From Brachynemurus nebulosus (taxonomy: Eukaryota > Arthropoda > Insecta > Neuroptera > Myrmeleontidae), in assembly GCA_035578155.1 (NCBI GenBank), contig JAPWDM010000015.1:6426709-6490708 (forward strand): a DNA stretch of 64,000 nt, given 5' to 3'. The notes under the pieces are model-generated. The model saw nothing but the letters and a program-made list of their open reading frames with translations, searched no databases and had not been told where the DNA came from. Made by a program: the position numbers and the translations under genes. Positions 10,804 to 21,524 of this stretch are shown here, in pieces. Numbering within the stretch: position 1 is the stretch's first letter; each line of letters opens with the position of its first letter.

Positions 10804-13800
10804 TTGTTGAAAAAACCAATTGTTAAAAGTAGTGAAATTGTGGTTCCTGAATACGACGGTTCATCGTACTCCGGTCCAGATTCGACGGCTTATCGAATCG
10901 AGTGGACAGACGACCATAATAATCAGTCAATAGAAAATTTAATTCGAATTAACCATTTAAATAATGAGGAAACAAAAGAGATAGTTAAACTCTGCAAGCA
11001 ATATGACGATATATTTTATAAAGAAGGACAAAAGTTAACTTTTACTAATGTTATAAAACATAAAATAATTACAAAAGGTGAAATCCCCGTTCATACTAAA
11101 TCATACCGTTATCCATTTATTCACAAAAAAGAAGTACAAAGTCAAATTAATAAAATGTTAGAACAAGGTATCATCCGTCCGTCATATTCTCCCTGGAGCT
11201 CACCCATTTGGATCGTCCCTAAGAAAAAAAACGCCTCCGGCAAACAGAAGTGGAGATTAGTCGTTGATTATCGTAAACTTAACGAAAAAACCATAGATGA
11301 TCGATATCCGTTGCCTAATATTAGTGATATTCTTGATAAATTAGGAAAATCAATGTATTTCACAACTCTTGATTTAGCAAGCGGTTTTCACCAAATAGAA
11401 GTAGACCCTAAAGACATTCAGAAAACAGCATTCACAGTAGAGAACGGACATTTCGAATATGTTCGTATGCCATTTGGTTTGAAGAACGCCCCTTCAACGT
11501 TCCAAAGAGTAATGGATAATGTACTCAAAGATCTTCAAAATTCAATATGCTTAGTCTACATGGACGATATTATAGTATTTTCAACTTCGCTACAGGAACA
11601 CATTGAAAACCTTCGAAAAGTTTTCGATAAACTAAGGCAAGCAAATTTAAAGGTTCAGTTAGACAAATCAGAATTTTTACACAAAGAAATCGCATTCTTA
11701 GGTCATATAGTAACAGACAAAGGTGTCAAACCAAATCCCGATAAAATAAAAACCATTTTAGAATACCCGATACCAAAAACACAAAAAGAAATCAAAGCTT
11801 TCTTAGGACTTTTGGGTTATTATCGAAAATTCATAAAAGATTTTGCAAAACGGACTAAACCAATGACCGAATGTTTAAGGAAAGGAAAAGAAGTCAAACT
11901 TACTCCAAAATACATAGAAACCTTTGAAACATGCAAAAAACTACTTACCAACGATCCAATTTTAACATATCCTGACTTTTCAAAGCCCTTTTTGCTAACT
12001 ACCGACGCTAGTAATTATGCGATTGGTGCGGTTCTGTCACAAGGTCCAATAGGATCCGACAAACCCATCTGTTATGCTTCACGAACATTGACAACCAGTG
12101 AACAAAATTATTCAACAATAGAAAAGGAATTACTCGCCATAGTTTGGGCAACAAAATACTTCCGACCCTATCTATTTGGTAGGCGATTCAAAATTATCAC
12201 AGATCATAAACCACTCACATGGTTAATGTCTCTAAAGGAACCTAACTCAAAATTAATTCGTTGGCGACTAAAGCTAGAAGAATTCGATTACGAAATAGTT
12301 TATAAAAAAGGAAAATGTAATACAAACGCCGATGCTCTATCCCGACTAAGAAACGAAGAAATCAATGTAAACGAATCAGTTCAAAATAACGTAGACGACT
12401 TAGATGAAATAGATACACAACATAGTGCAGAAGCAGACAACCAGGACCTAGTTCCAATTTCAGAAAATCCGCTTAACGATTTCTCAGAACAAATCATAAT
12501 TAAAAAGAACCGCGAAAAACCCAACAGAAAATTAGAAATACTCTTTAAAACAAAAAGACGGCAAACTTTCCAATTTCCCGATTATTCAGATGCAATTATA
12601 ATCAATATTTTCAAACAATTTATTACCCCAAAAAAGGTTCATGCCATTTACTGTGAAGACGACAATGTATTTAACAACATTCAAAAAATTTACTCTCAAC
12701 ACTTCTCCAGAGCTAAACAATTTAAAATAGTTCGATCCACACGAATATTAAGAGACATCGACGATGATCTAGAACAGGATAGGTTAATATCAGAATACCA
12801 CGATAAAAGCAATCATAGAGGCATAAACGAGACTTTTCTACACCTTAGAAGAGACTATTATTTCCCTTCACTAAAATCAAAAATTACTTATTATATTAAT
12901 AACTGCAAAATTTGTCACGAACAAAAATATGACAGACAGCCATCAAAACAAGAGTTTGCTTTTACGGAAATCCCTAAGCAACCCCTAGATATCGTACATA
13001 TTGACCTTTTCCATCTAAACAAAGAAGTAATGTTGACTATCCTGGATAAATTTTCCAAATTCGCACAAGCTTACACTTTAGAAACAAGAAACACTATTCA
13101 CATAATTGCAGCTATGAAAAAATTCATTTGCACTTACGGAAAACCAAAAAGAATAATAGCTGACCCCGGTTCCGAATTCCAATCAATCCTTTTCCGGCCA
13201 TTTTTAAACGAATTCTCCATTGAATTACATCTAACTTCGGTACAAAGTTCTAATTCAAACTCCCCAGTAGAAAGATTTCATTCAACCCTGTTAGAACATT
13301 ACCGTATAATCCATAACCAAGACAAACGTAGACCACACGAAATCGTTTTAAATGAATCCATCTTTAGCTACAATAATGCAATTCACTCTGCAACAAAACA
13401 TACACCATACGAAATATTCTTTGGTAGACCTTATAACGTAACCCTAAAACCAAACATAATAGATCTTAACGACATACAACAAACATTATTCGAACATATA
13501 GAAGAAAGATTAAAAGAAGTTCAAAACAAATTAGTAACAAAAGCTAATAGAAATAGACATAGACCAATAGAATATAAACCTAATCAAATAACCTATAGAA
13601 CAACACCTAAATACAACAAGTTAACACAAAAATTCAAAACAACAGTAGTAAAAGAAAATAAAGACAAAGTCATAATTAACGAAAATAACAAGAAACTACA
13701 CAAACAAAAATTAAGAAAACCCCTTAAATTTCAGGTTGATCCTGCCAATCCTGGCAGAATGTCAAATATTAGAGATTCAGGATCTAACGAACAATCGAGG

Positions 13801-13848
13801 AATTCTGGCCCTGAACCTAGGCCAGGCCCGAGTACTTCAACGGAATAA
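10804..13848 (+). CDS. Pol polyprotein of errantivirus A: RT, RNase H, integrase
   Basis: Uninterrupted frame of about 1014 codons. The given start is a TTG, and the natural frame would continue from gag-pro upstream, which is missing. RT palm motifs run from 'LVVDYRKLNEKT' to YMDD at residues 252-255. RNase H starts near D401 ('TTDAS'). The integrase zinc motif is H666, H671, C701, C704, and the catalytic triad is D734, D787, E823 with the canonical 35-residue spacing. It copies element RNA to cDNA and integrates it. The last 114 nt overlap env in the +1 frame. No protease active site (DTG) is present. All catalytic residues seen are intact, in line with the near-identical LTRs. Confidence 0.93.
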   Translation: MLKKPIVKSSEIVVPEYDGSSYSGPDSTAYRIEWTDDHNNQSIENLIRINHLNNEETKEIVKLCKQYDDIFYKEGQKLTFTNVIKHKIITKGEIPVHTKSYRYPFIHKKEVQSQINKMLEQGIIRPSYSPWSSPIWIVPKKKNASGKQKWRLVVDYRKLNEKTIDDRYPLPNISDILDKLGKSMYFTTLDLASGFHQIEVDPKDIQKTAFTVENGHFEYVRMPFGLKNAPSTFQRVMDNVLKDLQNSICLVYMDDIIVFSTSLQEHIENLRKVFDKLRQANLKVQLDKSEFLHKEIAFLGHIVTDKGVKPNPDKIKTILEYPIPKTQKEIKAFLGLLGYYRKFIKDFAKRTKPMTECLRKGKEVKLTPKYIETFETCKKLLTNDPILTYPDFSKPFLLTTDASNYAIGAVLSQGPIGSDKPICYASRTLTTSEQNYSTIEKELLAIVWATKYFRPYLFGRRFKIITDHKPLTWLMSLKEPNSKLIRWRLKLEEFDYEIVYKKGKCNTNADALSRLRNEEINVNESVQNNVDDLDEIDTQHSAEADNQDLVPISENPLNDFSEQIIIKKNREKPNRKLEILFKTKRRQTFQFPDYSDAIIINIFKQFITPKKVHAIYCEDDNVFNNIQKIYSQHFSRAKQFKIVRSTRILRDIDDDLEQDRLISEYHDKSNHRGINETFLHLRRDYYFPSLKSKITYYINNCKICHEQKYDRQPSKQEFAFTEIPKQPLDIVHIDLFHLNKEVMLTILDKFSKFAQAYTLETRNTIHIIAAMKKFICTYGKPKRIIADPGSEFQSILFRPFLNEFSIELHLTSVQSSNSNSPVERFHSTLLEHYRIIHNQDKRRPHEIVLNESIFSYNNAIHSATKHTPYEIFFGRPYNVTLKPNIIDLNDIQQTLFEHIEERLKEVQNKLVTKANRNRHRPIEYKPNQITYRTTPKYNKLTQKFKTTVVKENKDKVIINENNKKLHKQKLRKPLKFQVDPANPGRMSNIRDSGSNEQSRNSGPEPRPGPSTSTE

Positions 13849-15334
13849 CAAATTAATTCATATTATCGACTTAGATAGTTATAAAGAAAATTTAGAAGCC
13901 ATTAAGGCATCAATTCAATTAGTTAACAAATATCGTAAAATAGGAAAACTTAGAGATATTATTAATATAAAGTATAAAGAATTAGAAAATAGTTTTTACC
14001 AAATATACCCTAGAAAATTAAGAAAGCGAGGACTAATCGACGGACTTGGAACAATAATCAAAACTATTACGGGAAACATGGACGCTAACGACGCTATTCA
14101 AATAAATAAAGAAATAGAAAACTTAAAATTAAACCAACATAAAGTAGCAGATCACATAAACCAACAGATTTACATTAACGAAAAAATGATAGAACGATTT
14201 AAAAACATCACAAAACACATTAATAAACAACAAGAGATCATAAACAAATACCTCAATAAAATAGGTGATAACATTAATAATAAGATAATTATGGACGAGG
14301 AACATTACAAACATATGCAATATGTGCATCAATTAAATTATAATATCGATTTCTTAAATTCGCATCTAAAAGACGTAATGCAAGCTATAACTTTGGCTAG
14401 ACTCAATATTGTTTCTAAACAGATACTTTCACCTAAGGAACTCACTTACGTCCAAAAAATACTACAAAACCAATCCATCGCTATCACACACACTCACCAA
14501 ATTTACGAATTCTTAACACTTCAAGCATATTACAATAATACACAGATAATATTTAATGTCAGGATTCCCATCCTTTACAAATTGCCCTATCAATTATCAC
14601 ATTTAATACCTTTACCGACCAAAGATGGAAAAACATTAAAAATTCCTAAACCTTTCACTCTCCATAACAAGCAATATCTGTATTTTCTTGATGATAAATG
14701 CAACCAGATGGAACAAACCTACCTGTGCCAAGATTCAAGAAACAAGATCGAAACTAAAAATTCTCATTGCTATGGAAAATTGCTACTTAACGAACCCGCA
14801 CATTGCAATTATAAAGAAGATGAAAACAAGACCGAAATAATAGCCCCAGCAGAAAATTACATTGTAATCAAAAATTCACGAGGAATCAAACTCCAAACCA
14901 CCTGTGGAATCAAAGAACGAGTCGTCACCGGAACCCTGCTAATTCATTTCAAAAACTGCTCAGTTACTATCAACGAAATTACTTACGAAGATAAGATATT
15001 ACTACAATCCTGGAACGAAATCCATGTGTTACCCATTCATGAGTTGAATATTAACGTATCCAACCTGGAAGAAACAATTAACCTGGAAAAATTAAAAAAC
15101 TTCCATATCAAAAACCAAGAATCAATATCTCTTTTGGAAACAACTGCCTCTGTCCACTGGTACTCTACATATTCCATCTTAGCCGTCATCACAGCAGCCA
15201 CTTTCACCATTTCGTTTCTATTCTACAAAAGAAGACTATCATACAAAATGGTGACACCAAATCAAATTCAATACGTAGCTCCGTCACCAAGCAATCCTGA
15301 AGGAAAGCTATTGTGGCCGTTGCTCCATACTTAA
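13735..15334 (+). CDS. Env-like glycoprotein of errantivirus A
   Basis: Open frame of about 530 codons in the +1 frame relative to pol, with its first in-frame ATG deep inside. Expression therefore most likely needs splicing onto an upstream leader; a 3' splice-like 'aaatttcag' ends at 13734. A basic site RKLRKR before 'GLIDGLG' (cleavage after residue 98) is the furin-type site typical of errantivirus/baculovirus-F-like envelopes. Numerous Cys residues and a C-terminal hydrophobic segment (about residues 478-498) followed by KRR fit a membrane glycoprotein. No stop or frameshift is visible. No signal peptide is encoded in the ORF itself, again pointing to a spliced start. Function as an infectious envelope is inferred from family only. 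Confidence 0.88.
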
Positions 15335-15343
15335 GGAGGGAGG
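15333..15343 (+). other. Polypurine tract of errantivirus A
   Basis: AAGGAGGGAGG directly abuts the 3' LTR and overlaps the end of env by a couple of bases. Its place and composition fit the plus-strand primer. Confidence 0.85.
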
Positions 15344-15741
15344 AGTAACGATCTCTTCATATCGACAAACGCATATTAAATAAACTACTTATATCAGCAT
15401 TTCCTGAGACGTGATGTTTATATAAATCAACACTTTTGTGGACATTAATTATTACTTTGTTAAACTAAAAATGCAATATTATATTTCAACTGATAAAGCA
15501 CAAAAATGTAATTCGATACCAAATACGTGCCAATTCAGTCACGTAGACATTTCTTTAAATTCTAAATTTTGTAAATAATAAAAACTTTTGTAAATCAACG
15601 CACAGCTGACCTAATCAGAAATCTATTATAAAAAGGAGACAGTTTTGCGTTGACAACACATTTTGATAGTCCAAGCTTTGTAGTTAACAACTCAAATAAA
15701 ATCTTTTTAAAAAGGCCTGTGTCTTAGTGGATAACGTATCT
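15344..15741 (+). repeat. 3' LTR of errantivirus A
   Basis: Same 398 bp length as the 5' LTR with about two substitutions. It is followed by the target duplication ATAT at 15742. Confidence 0.93.
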
Positions 15742-15745
15742 ATAT

Positions 15746-17209
15746 ACATTGACCGATCCATTCATAACGTTTAAGTCAATACATACATCGATATTTAAAA
15801 AGGTACCACCATCATATAATAGTTTTTGATTCTTAAGCGTGGTAAATTTTACTTTTTTTATATTTTTTTGTTTTAATTCGTTACAAAAATGATAAAAACT
15901 ATAAAATAAGTTATTATTATTGAAGTTTTTTAAAGTTTATATTAAAATATAAGAATTTTTTTTTAAATTTTTCATTTTTTTTCAGTTTTTTTGGTTTTTA
16001 TATAGATATTAGTAATACTACATATAACATAGTACACTAACAACAGATCATAAGACGATGTTTGTACTTAATATAAATCAGATGACTGCAATAACATCGC
16101 TTAAATACAAAATCAATGTATATTTGAACTTTGAAAATTTTTTTACATATTAATAATAAATGATACAAAATTTTTAAGAATTCATATATTTTAAAACTTT
16201 TTTCTTAAAAATATTATGTATTTTGTTAAAAGAAACACAACACGATTACTTTTTTATATGAAAAATTTATAGTTTTCGAAAAAATTTCGATTTTGTTATT
16301 TATAATGTACGTTATAAACTTTTTATGAATAGTTGAAAAAATAAAAAAAAAAAAAACATTCACATATACGAATATTTCAATGTTTTTACTTACAATTGGT
16401 TAAAATATACTCTGACTTGACTTTTGTTAACGTATTTAAAAATTTCACTTTCAAAATTTCAATATACAATATTCATACATTATCATAAGATATAAAACTA
16501 CGAAAAATTCATATATATTAAAACTTTTTTTTAAAATTATGATGTATTTTGTTAAAAGAAACACAACACGATTACGTTTTATATGAAAAATTTATAGTTT
16601 TCGAAAAAATTTCAATTTTGCTAAAACAAATGTACGTTATTAAGTTTTATGAATGATTTAAAAAATTATAACTATACATTCACATTTGAAAGTATATTGT
16701 GAATGAATACAGAATATTGTGAATGTATGAATGTATAAATATATTATGAAGGTATATTTTGAATGAATATATCTCCCCTTTTTTAAAAGAAGTGTACATA
16801 TAGGTAATATAGCATTGTATACGGTTACAACAACACACACACATGCGTGATGTTTGCATTTAAACTAGATTGTAAGACAACATCCGCCTCATACAAATTT
16901 AGTGTAGATTTGATCATTGTACGGTAAACAACACATACATAACGATGATTTTTGCACTTAACATAAACTAGAAATCGTTTTTATTTTTTTCATTTTTTTT
17001 TTTTCACTTTTATTGGTTTTTAACTAATTGTTGGCAAAACTATTCAAAATTTTTGTAAATACGAACTTGTTTTTACAATTGTTAACCAATTTTTAAAAAT
17101 TTAGTCATTTGTCAATTTGTTTCATTTATAAATCATAAGTACAATTTTCTTCATTAACAAAACAATGATTAAGATTTTATTAAATTTTTGTTTTTTATTT
17201 TTTTTAGAT
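15746..17209. other. Gene-free region with internal duplication
   Basis: No gene is recognised. Positions about 16180-16345 and 16505-16665 are diverged copies of each other in direct orientation, sharing 'ttttgttaaaagaaacacaa' and 'atttatagttttcgaaaaaa'. Related phrases ('gcacttaacataaactag', 'gtacttaatataaatcag') recur around 16060 and 16960. The stretch may be a decayed repeat array or the 5' flank of the pogo element that follows. Confidence 0.5.
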
Positions 17210-18839
17210 ATGAGAAATTATAAACGTAAAACCGAAAGAGGGCTTATACCTATTTAATTATGCCGCAAGAACAATAATTTTTGGGAACAAAAGTAACAAT
17301 GCTGCTTCAACGGAATTAGTATTAAACGTACGACATTATCACGTTATATAATTAAATTAAAAGCATATAAAAATAAGGAAACGCAAGATTTACCGAGAAT
17401 GGGTTATAAAAAACCTAGACAAGTATTTTCTAAGGACCAGGAAATTGCATTAAAATACTATTTACTACAAATGGCTTCGATATTTTATGGACTGACTCCA
17501 AAAAATGTTCGTCAGCTTGCTTATGAGTATGCTGAAAAATTTAATATTAAAATGCCTGAAATATGGAAACTTAATAAAATAGCTGGCAAAGAGTGGCTTA
17601 CTAGTTTTCTAAAAAGGAATCGAGAATTATCAATTAGAAAACCAGAACCAACAAGCATCGGACGAGCGACATCGTTTAATATTGAAAATGTAAAACCATT
17701 TTTCACTCAATTAGCTGAAGTTATGAATAAATATCAATTTACCGCATCAAACATTTGGAATATAGATAAAACTGGAATTTCTACAGTACTAAAACCTACT
17801 AAAATAATTGCTGCGAAAAGTAAAAAAAATGTTGGCTCCATAACTTCTGCTGAACGGGGTACTAATGTAACACTAATATGTGCTGTTTCTGCAAACGGAA
17901 ATACAGTGCCTCCTATGTTCGTATTTCCACGAAAAAAAATATAAAAATCATTTTATTAATAATGGACCGAAAGGTTGTATTGACGCAGGCAATTCAAGCG
18001 GCTGGGTAACAAATAAAGAATTTTTTATGTACATGCAGCATTTCATCGCACACGTGAAACCATCTATTAATAATCCAGTATTACTCTTATTAGATAATCA
18101 TTCCTCACATTTACATGTACCAACCTTAAACTTAGCGAAAGATAATGGGATCGTAATGTTATCCTTTCCACCACATTGTAGCCATAAATTACAACCACTT
18201 GATGTGGCTGTGTATGGACAATTTAAGAAATATGCTTCAACTGCACAAGATTTATGGTTAAAAAATAATCCAGGTGAAAAGATAACAATATATGATATCC
18301 CAAAAAAAGTAGCAGATTCATTACCATTAGCTACAACTAATACAAATATCATAAAATGATTTGAAAAGACTGGAGTATTTCCATATAATGAAAATATTTT
18401 TACTCAAGATGATTTCGCTCCGTCATTCGTAACTGATCCCCCAGAATCGCAAATTTTAACATCATTACCTACAATATTTTTTCCAGAAATAGTTCGACCG
18501 TACCCAAGGGCTGCTTCAAAAGAACGGGGTCAAACCAAGAGAAAAAGAAAATCTAGTGTATTAACCGATTCAATAGAAATAAAAACATTCGAGAAAGAAC
18601 AAAATATAGCAAAAAAGCGTAAAAAAGTTACTAAAAAAATTAATATTTGTATTAATAGTAATTGCTTAATATTATTATCAAGAATTTCGTGCTTAATATG
18701 CAATGAACTATTTTCAAAGTGTAGCCCCAAAGAAACGTGGATTGAATGTCAGCTGTGCAAAAATTGGACGCACATTAATTGCGTGCCTAATACTAGTGAT
18801 ACATATATATGTATTAATTGTGAAAATATTTCCATATAA
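17210..18839 (+). pseudogene. Pogo-type transposase with C-terminal PHD finger, decayed
   Basis: An ATG at 17210 gives 'RNYKRKTERG', the usual start of this transposase group, but the psq-type helix-turn-helix then breaks up. A CENP-B-like DNA-binding part follows ('WLTSFLKRNRELSIRKPEPTS'). The DDD catalytic core shows 'NIDKTGI', 'LLLLDNHSSH' and 'KLQPLDVAVYG'. A frameshift lies near 17925-17945 and a TGA at 18357, after which the same frame runs to 18839. That tail encodes a Cys/His cluster C-x2-C...W-x2-C-x2-C-x4-H-x2-C...C-x2-C that reads as a PHD finger. The family cuts and pastes DNA; this copy cannot make a full protein. No terminal inverted repeats were pinned down. Confidence 0.85.
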
Positions 18840-18886
18840 ATTTTTCAAAAAAAATATTTATAAATGATACAAATTTCTTTAATACG

Positions 18887-19105
18887 GTTAATTGGATAAG
18901 GGTGACTTATTTAAATGTGGTAATTTGGTCATACCTTTTGTGTGGAGTAATTTTTACATGTTCAACTTACCTCTGTAATGTGGTTAATTGGAAAAGAGAG
19001 GCTTTTTAAGTGTGGTAATTTGGTCATATCTTTTGTGTGGTGTAATTTTTGCATGTTCAACTTACTTCTGTAATGTGATTAACTGGAAAAAAGTGGCTTA
19101 TTCAA
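18887..19105 (+). repeat. ~95 bp tandem repeat, about 2.3 copies
   Basis: 'gtggtaatttggtcata' recurs at 18917 and 19012. The unit continues through 'tgttcaacttac' and 'ctgtaatgtg(g/a)ttaa(t/c)tgg'. A partial copy precedes the first. It directly follows the pogo pseudogene and may be part of its 3' end. Confidence 0.8.
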
Positions 19106-19139
19106 GTTAGCGATAAAGATATTGTTTTAATTAGGATAA

Positions 19140-19640
19140 TGATATTTTTCAATTAGGATATCTAATATTATCATTTTCCTAATCTTTCCATAATTAGTTG
19201 ATGTTATTCGAATTTTTCCAAAAAATTGCCCAACTAACCCCGGTCTACCCTACTTACAATTGTAACCATTATTAGTAATTATTATTAAATACATAGTTAA
19301 ACTAATTCTGTTGTTTAATTTCAATCCATATATAACAAAAATTTATTTGGTGTCAGAAATGAGATCCGCGAAATGTTAATCAAGTTTATAGTTTTATAGT
19401 GGAATCCGCGAAACGTTATACAAGTTATACAAAACTTATAGACTTAACGGCGTATTCTAATACTTTATTCGCGAACGGACTTAATAAAATAAACGTGAAT
19501 TGCTATTATTTTCAAACCTGGAAGTTGTTTCTGTAATTTGTTGGAATTAGTGGTTCATCGTTATAACTGGCTGGAATTTGGCAACGAATTATTCTACATA
19601 AGAAGTCAAGATATACCAGTGGGATTTTGTACGCGGGATA
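19140..19640 (+). other. Possible LTR end and primer-binding site
   Basis: At 19348 'tggtgtcagaaat' follows an AT-rich block ending 'aaaaatttatt'. TGGTGTCAGAA is a known type of LTR-element primer site. No matching second LTR or gag/pol was found, so this is only a suggestion. The rest of the interval has no recognisable gene. Confidence 0.25.
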
Positions 19641-19659
19641 TGCATAGGATATGCATATT

Positions 19660-20197
19660 TACCCGGCGATTCCAACAACGAAACATACCATTTGGACGGT
19701 GAAAACAACATCGCAAGTGGAGACACCACAATATGTGATATTTGCATTACAAACAGATCGACGCGATAAGAAAGATAACGATGTCACCATATTTGATCAC
19801 TGTGAACTTTTCGATGTCTAAGTATATTTGAATTCAGAAAAGTATCCGTACATGGATCTAAATTTGGATTTTTCTAACAATCAATTTGCACTGACGTATC
19901 ATATGTTCTCAAAATTTCAAAAGACCTACTACATCATTAACAAAAATGAACCGCTGCTCAATCGAAAACAATATAAAGATATTGTCCCCATCATTTTCAT
20001 TGATTGTTCTAGTCAAAACGAAACTGAAAAGTGAGGCTGTGGATATACCAATTGAATTTAAAACAACAAAAGAAATACCGCCTAGCGTTCTGTCTTCTAT
20101 CACACGATCGAACAATTCAATACAACCCACTGACAAACATCGTTACAAAAGTTACATAAAATATAGTGTTCGTCTACAGACTGATTCATTTACAAAT
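19660..20197 (+). pseudogene. Virus-like/transposon-like structural protein remnant
   Basis: A decayed frame reads '...TPQYVIFALQTDRR', 'FDHCELFDV', a stop at 19819, then 'NSEKYPYMDLNLDF' and 'PIIFIDCSSQNETEK'. A one-base slip near 20030 leads into 'SEAVDIPIEFKT'. I recognise this as a protein family repeated in arthropod genomes. Its pattern (aromatic-rich strands, 'D-x-S-x-Q' near the end) recalls double-jelly-roll capsid-like proteins of Polinton-like viruses, but that is an inference from memory of the pattern, not a demonstrated domain. It is followed by two further conserved frames, so it is probably part of one ancient element. Confidence 0.45.
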
Positions 20198-20226
20198 TGA
20201 TTCTCACACACGTATCATCATCGAAA

Positions 20227-20732
20227 ATGACTGATGTGTTGATTGTTGACTTCCAAGGCTTCCTGAACACAACAAAAGGATGCTTTTATATAAAAGAATT
20301 GGCTGAGTTAAAATTTAATTCTTGGAAAGAAAATTACAACAAAGACTACACGTTACAACACTATGTTTTTAAATCACCAATCCGTTTTGTGGCCTCAAAG
20401 AAAAAGACCAAAAGACTGCACGTTGGCTTCGAACCAAACATCATGGTTTTTCGTGGATGGATGAACATACTGATTATAGAAAATTACAGTATATTTTACT
20501 GGACATAGCACGTAGTGCACAGATAATATACGCCGAAAGAGAAGAAAAAATACGTCACCTCAAACAATTTATGCCGATGGTAACGATTATGAACCTGGAA
20601 GACGTATTCACATGCCAGAAATTGGAGCTCATCAGGACAACATACAACAGCCCTCGATGTGGGGAACACCTTTATGGATTCTGTGCCTTAGAAAGTGTTA
20701 TTTCTTTATATAAGCACTATTGTAACAAGTAG
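20227..20732 (+). pseudogene. Conserved mobile-element protein with exonuclease-like start
   Basis: The frame starts 'MTDVLIVDFQGF' and contains 'FYIKELAEL' and 'QHYVFKSP'. After a frameshift near 20440 it continues 'DYRKLQYILLDIARSAQIIYAERE', then 'PRCGEHLYGFCALESV' to a stop at 20730. The acidic residue in a hydrophobic strand near the N-terminus resembles the first motif of a DEDD-type nuclease; this is weak. Families with this pattern accompany the preceding and following genes in arthropod repeats (general knowledge, unnamed). The function is unknown and the copy is broken. Confidence 0.45.
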
Positions 20733-20737
20733 GTATA

Positions 20738-21464
20738 CTAAATTTCCATGTTTTCTGTGTGAGTGGACAGTCGCGATAAGAAGCAGTATTATGTTAACAA
20801 AGAATGGCCACCTAGAATAACACTACAACCTGGAATTAAAAATATTCAGAATAAAAGTTTGGTCGATCCTCATAAAGTGTTACTTTCCCCACTTCATATA
20901 AAATTTGGCCTGATGAAACAGTTTGTGAAAGCTCTGTCAAAAGAAGGAGAATGTTTCAAATATCTTTGTAAACAGTTTCCGGTTTTATCGGAAGCAAAGT
21001 TGACGGAAGGTGTTTTTGTTGGGCCTGATATACGAAAGCTTATGAAGGACGAAAATTTTGAAACTAAAATGGCAGAAAATGAAAAACAAGCATGGAAAGC
21101 TTTCAAACTTGTTGTAACTGACTTTTTAGGAAACAAAAAAAATCCCGAGTACAAAAAAACTGTGGAAGATATGCTTGAAAAGTTCCAGAAGTTGCGTTGT
21201 AAAATGAGTTTGAAAGTTCATTTTTTACATTCGCACTTGGACTATTTTCCGGAAAATCTTGGTGCGGTCAGTGCGGAGCAAGGTGAGAGATTTCATCAAG
21301 ACATCAAAGAGATGAAAAGACGATGCCAAGGTAGGTGAAATGTCCATATGATAGCCGACTACTGTTGGATGCTGAAAAGGGATGATCCTCAGCAAACTTA
21401 TAAAAGAAAAAGTGGCAAAAGAAGTTTTGAAGGAAAAAGAAAACGTGTTTATACGGACTATTAA
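20738..21464 (+). pseudogene. Conserved transposon-type protein, C-terminal half
   Basis: A 'FPCFLCEW' start (20738) slips frame near 20760 into 'DSRDKKQYYVNKEWPPR', 'VLLSPLHIKFGLMKQFVKAL' and 'EGVFVGPDIRKLM'. It ends with 'FLHSHLDYFPENLGAVSAEQGERFHQDI'. A TGA at 21336 (probably from TGG) interrupts it, and the same frame continues 'NVHMIADYCWMLKRDD' to a TAA at 21462. This protein recurs in many arthropod genomes as an uncharacterised, probably transposase-related family. The conserved acidic residue in 'EQGERFHQDI' would fit a catalytic Glu. Function is not established. Confidence 0.55.
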
Positions 21465-21524
21465 CTTTTGACCAAAAATTCGCTTTATTTATACTTTTGT
21501 ATTGAAATAAAAACCATATATGTA

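Larger units (their letters stand above)
10380..15741 (+). mobile_element. Errantivirus-like LTR retrotransposon A (5.36 kb), lacking gag and protease
   Basis: Two 398 bp LTRs flank a tRNA-Ser-type PBS, a pol frame, an env frame and a polypurine tract. The insertion is bounded by the 4 bp duplication ATAT (10376-10379 and 15742-15745), the type reported for 17.6/297-like errantiviruses. I count two differences between the LTRs, so the insertion is young. Only 27 bp separate the LTR/PBS from the start of the RT domain, so gag and protease have been lost. Movement would need these in trans, unless the copy arose by deletion after insertion. It sits in gene-free AT-rich DNA. Confidence 0.93.

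Noticed and set aside
20894..21154. 86-codon minus-strand frame
   Set aside because: Antisense shadow of the conserved 'GERFHQDI' protein remnant.
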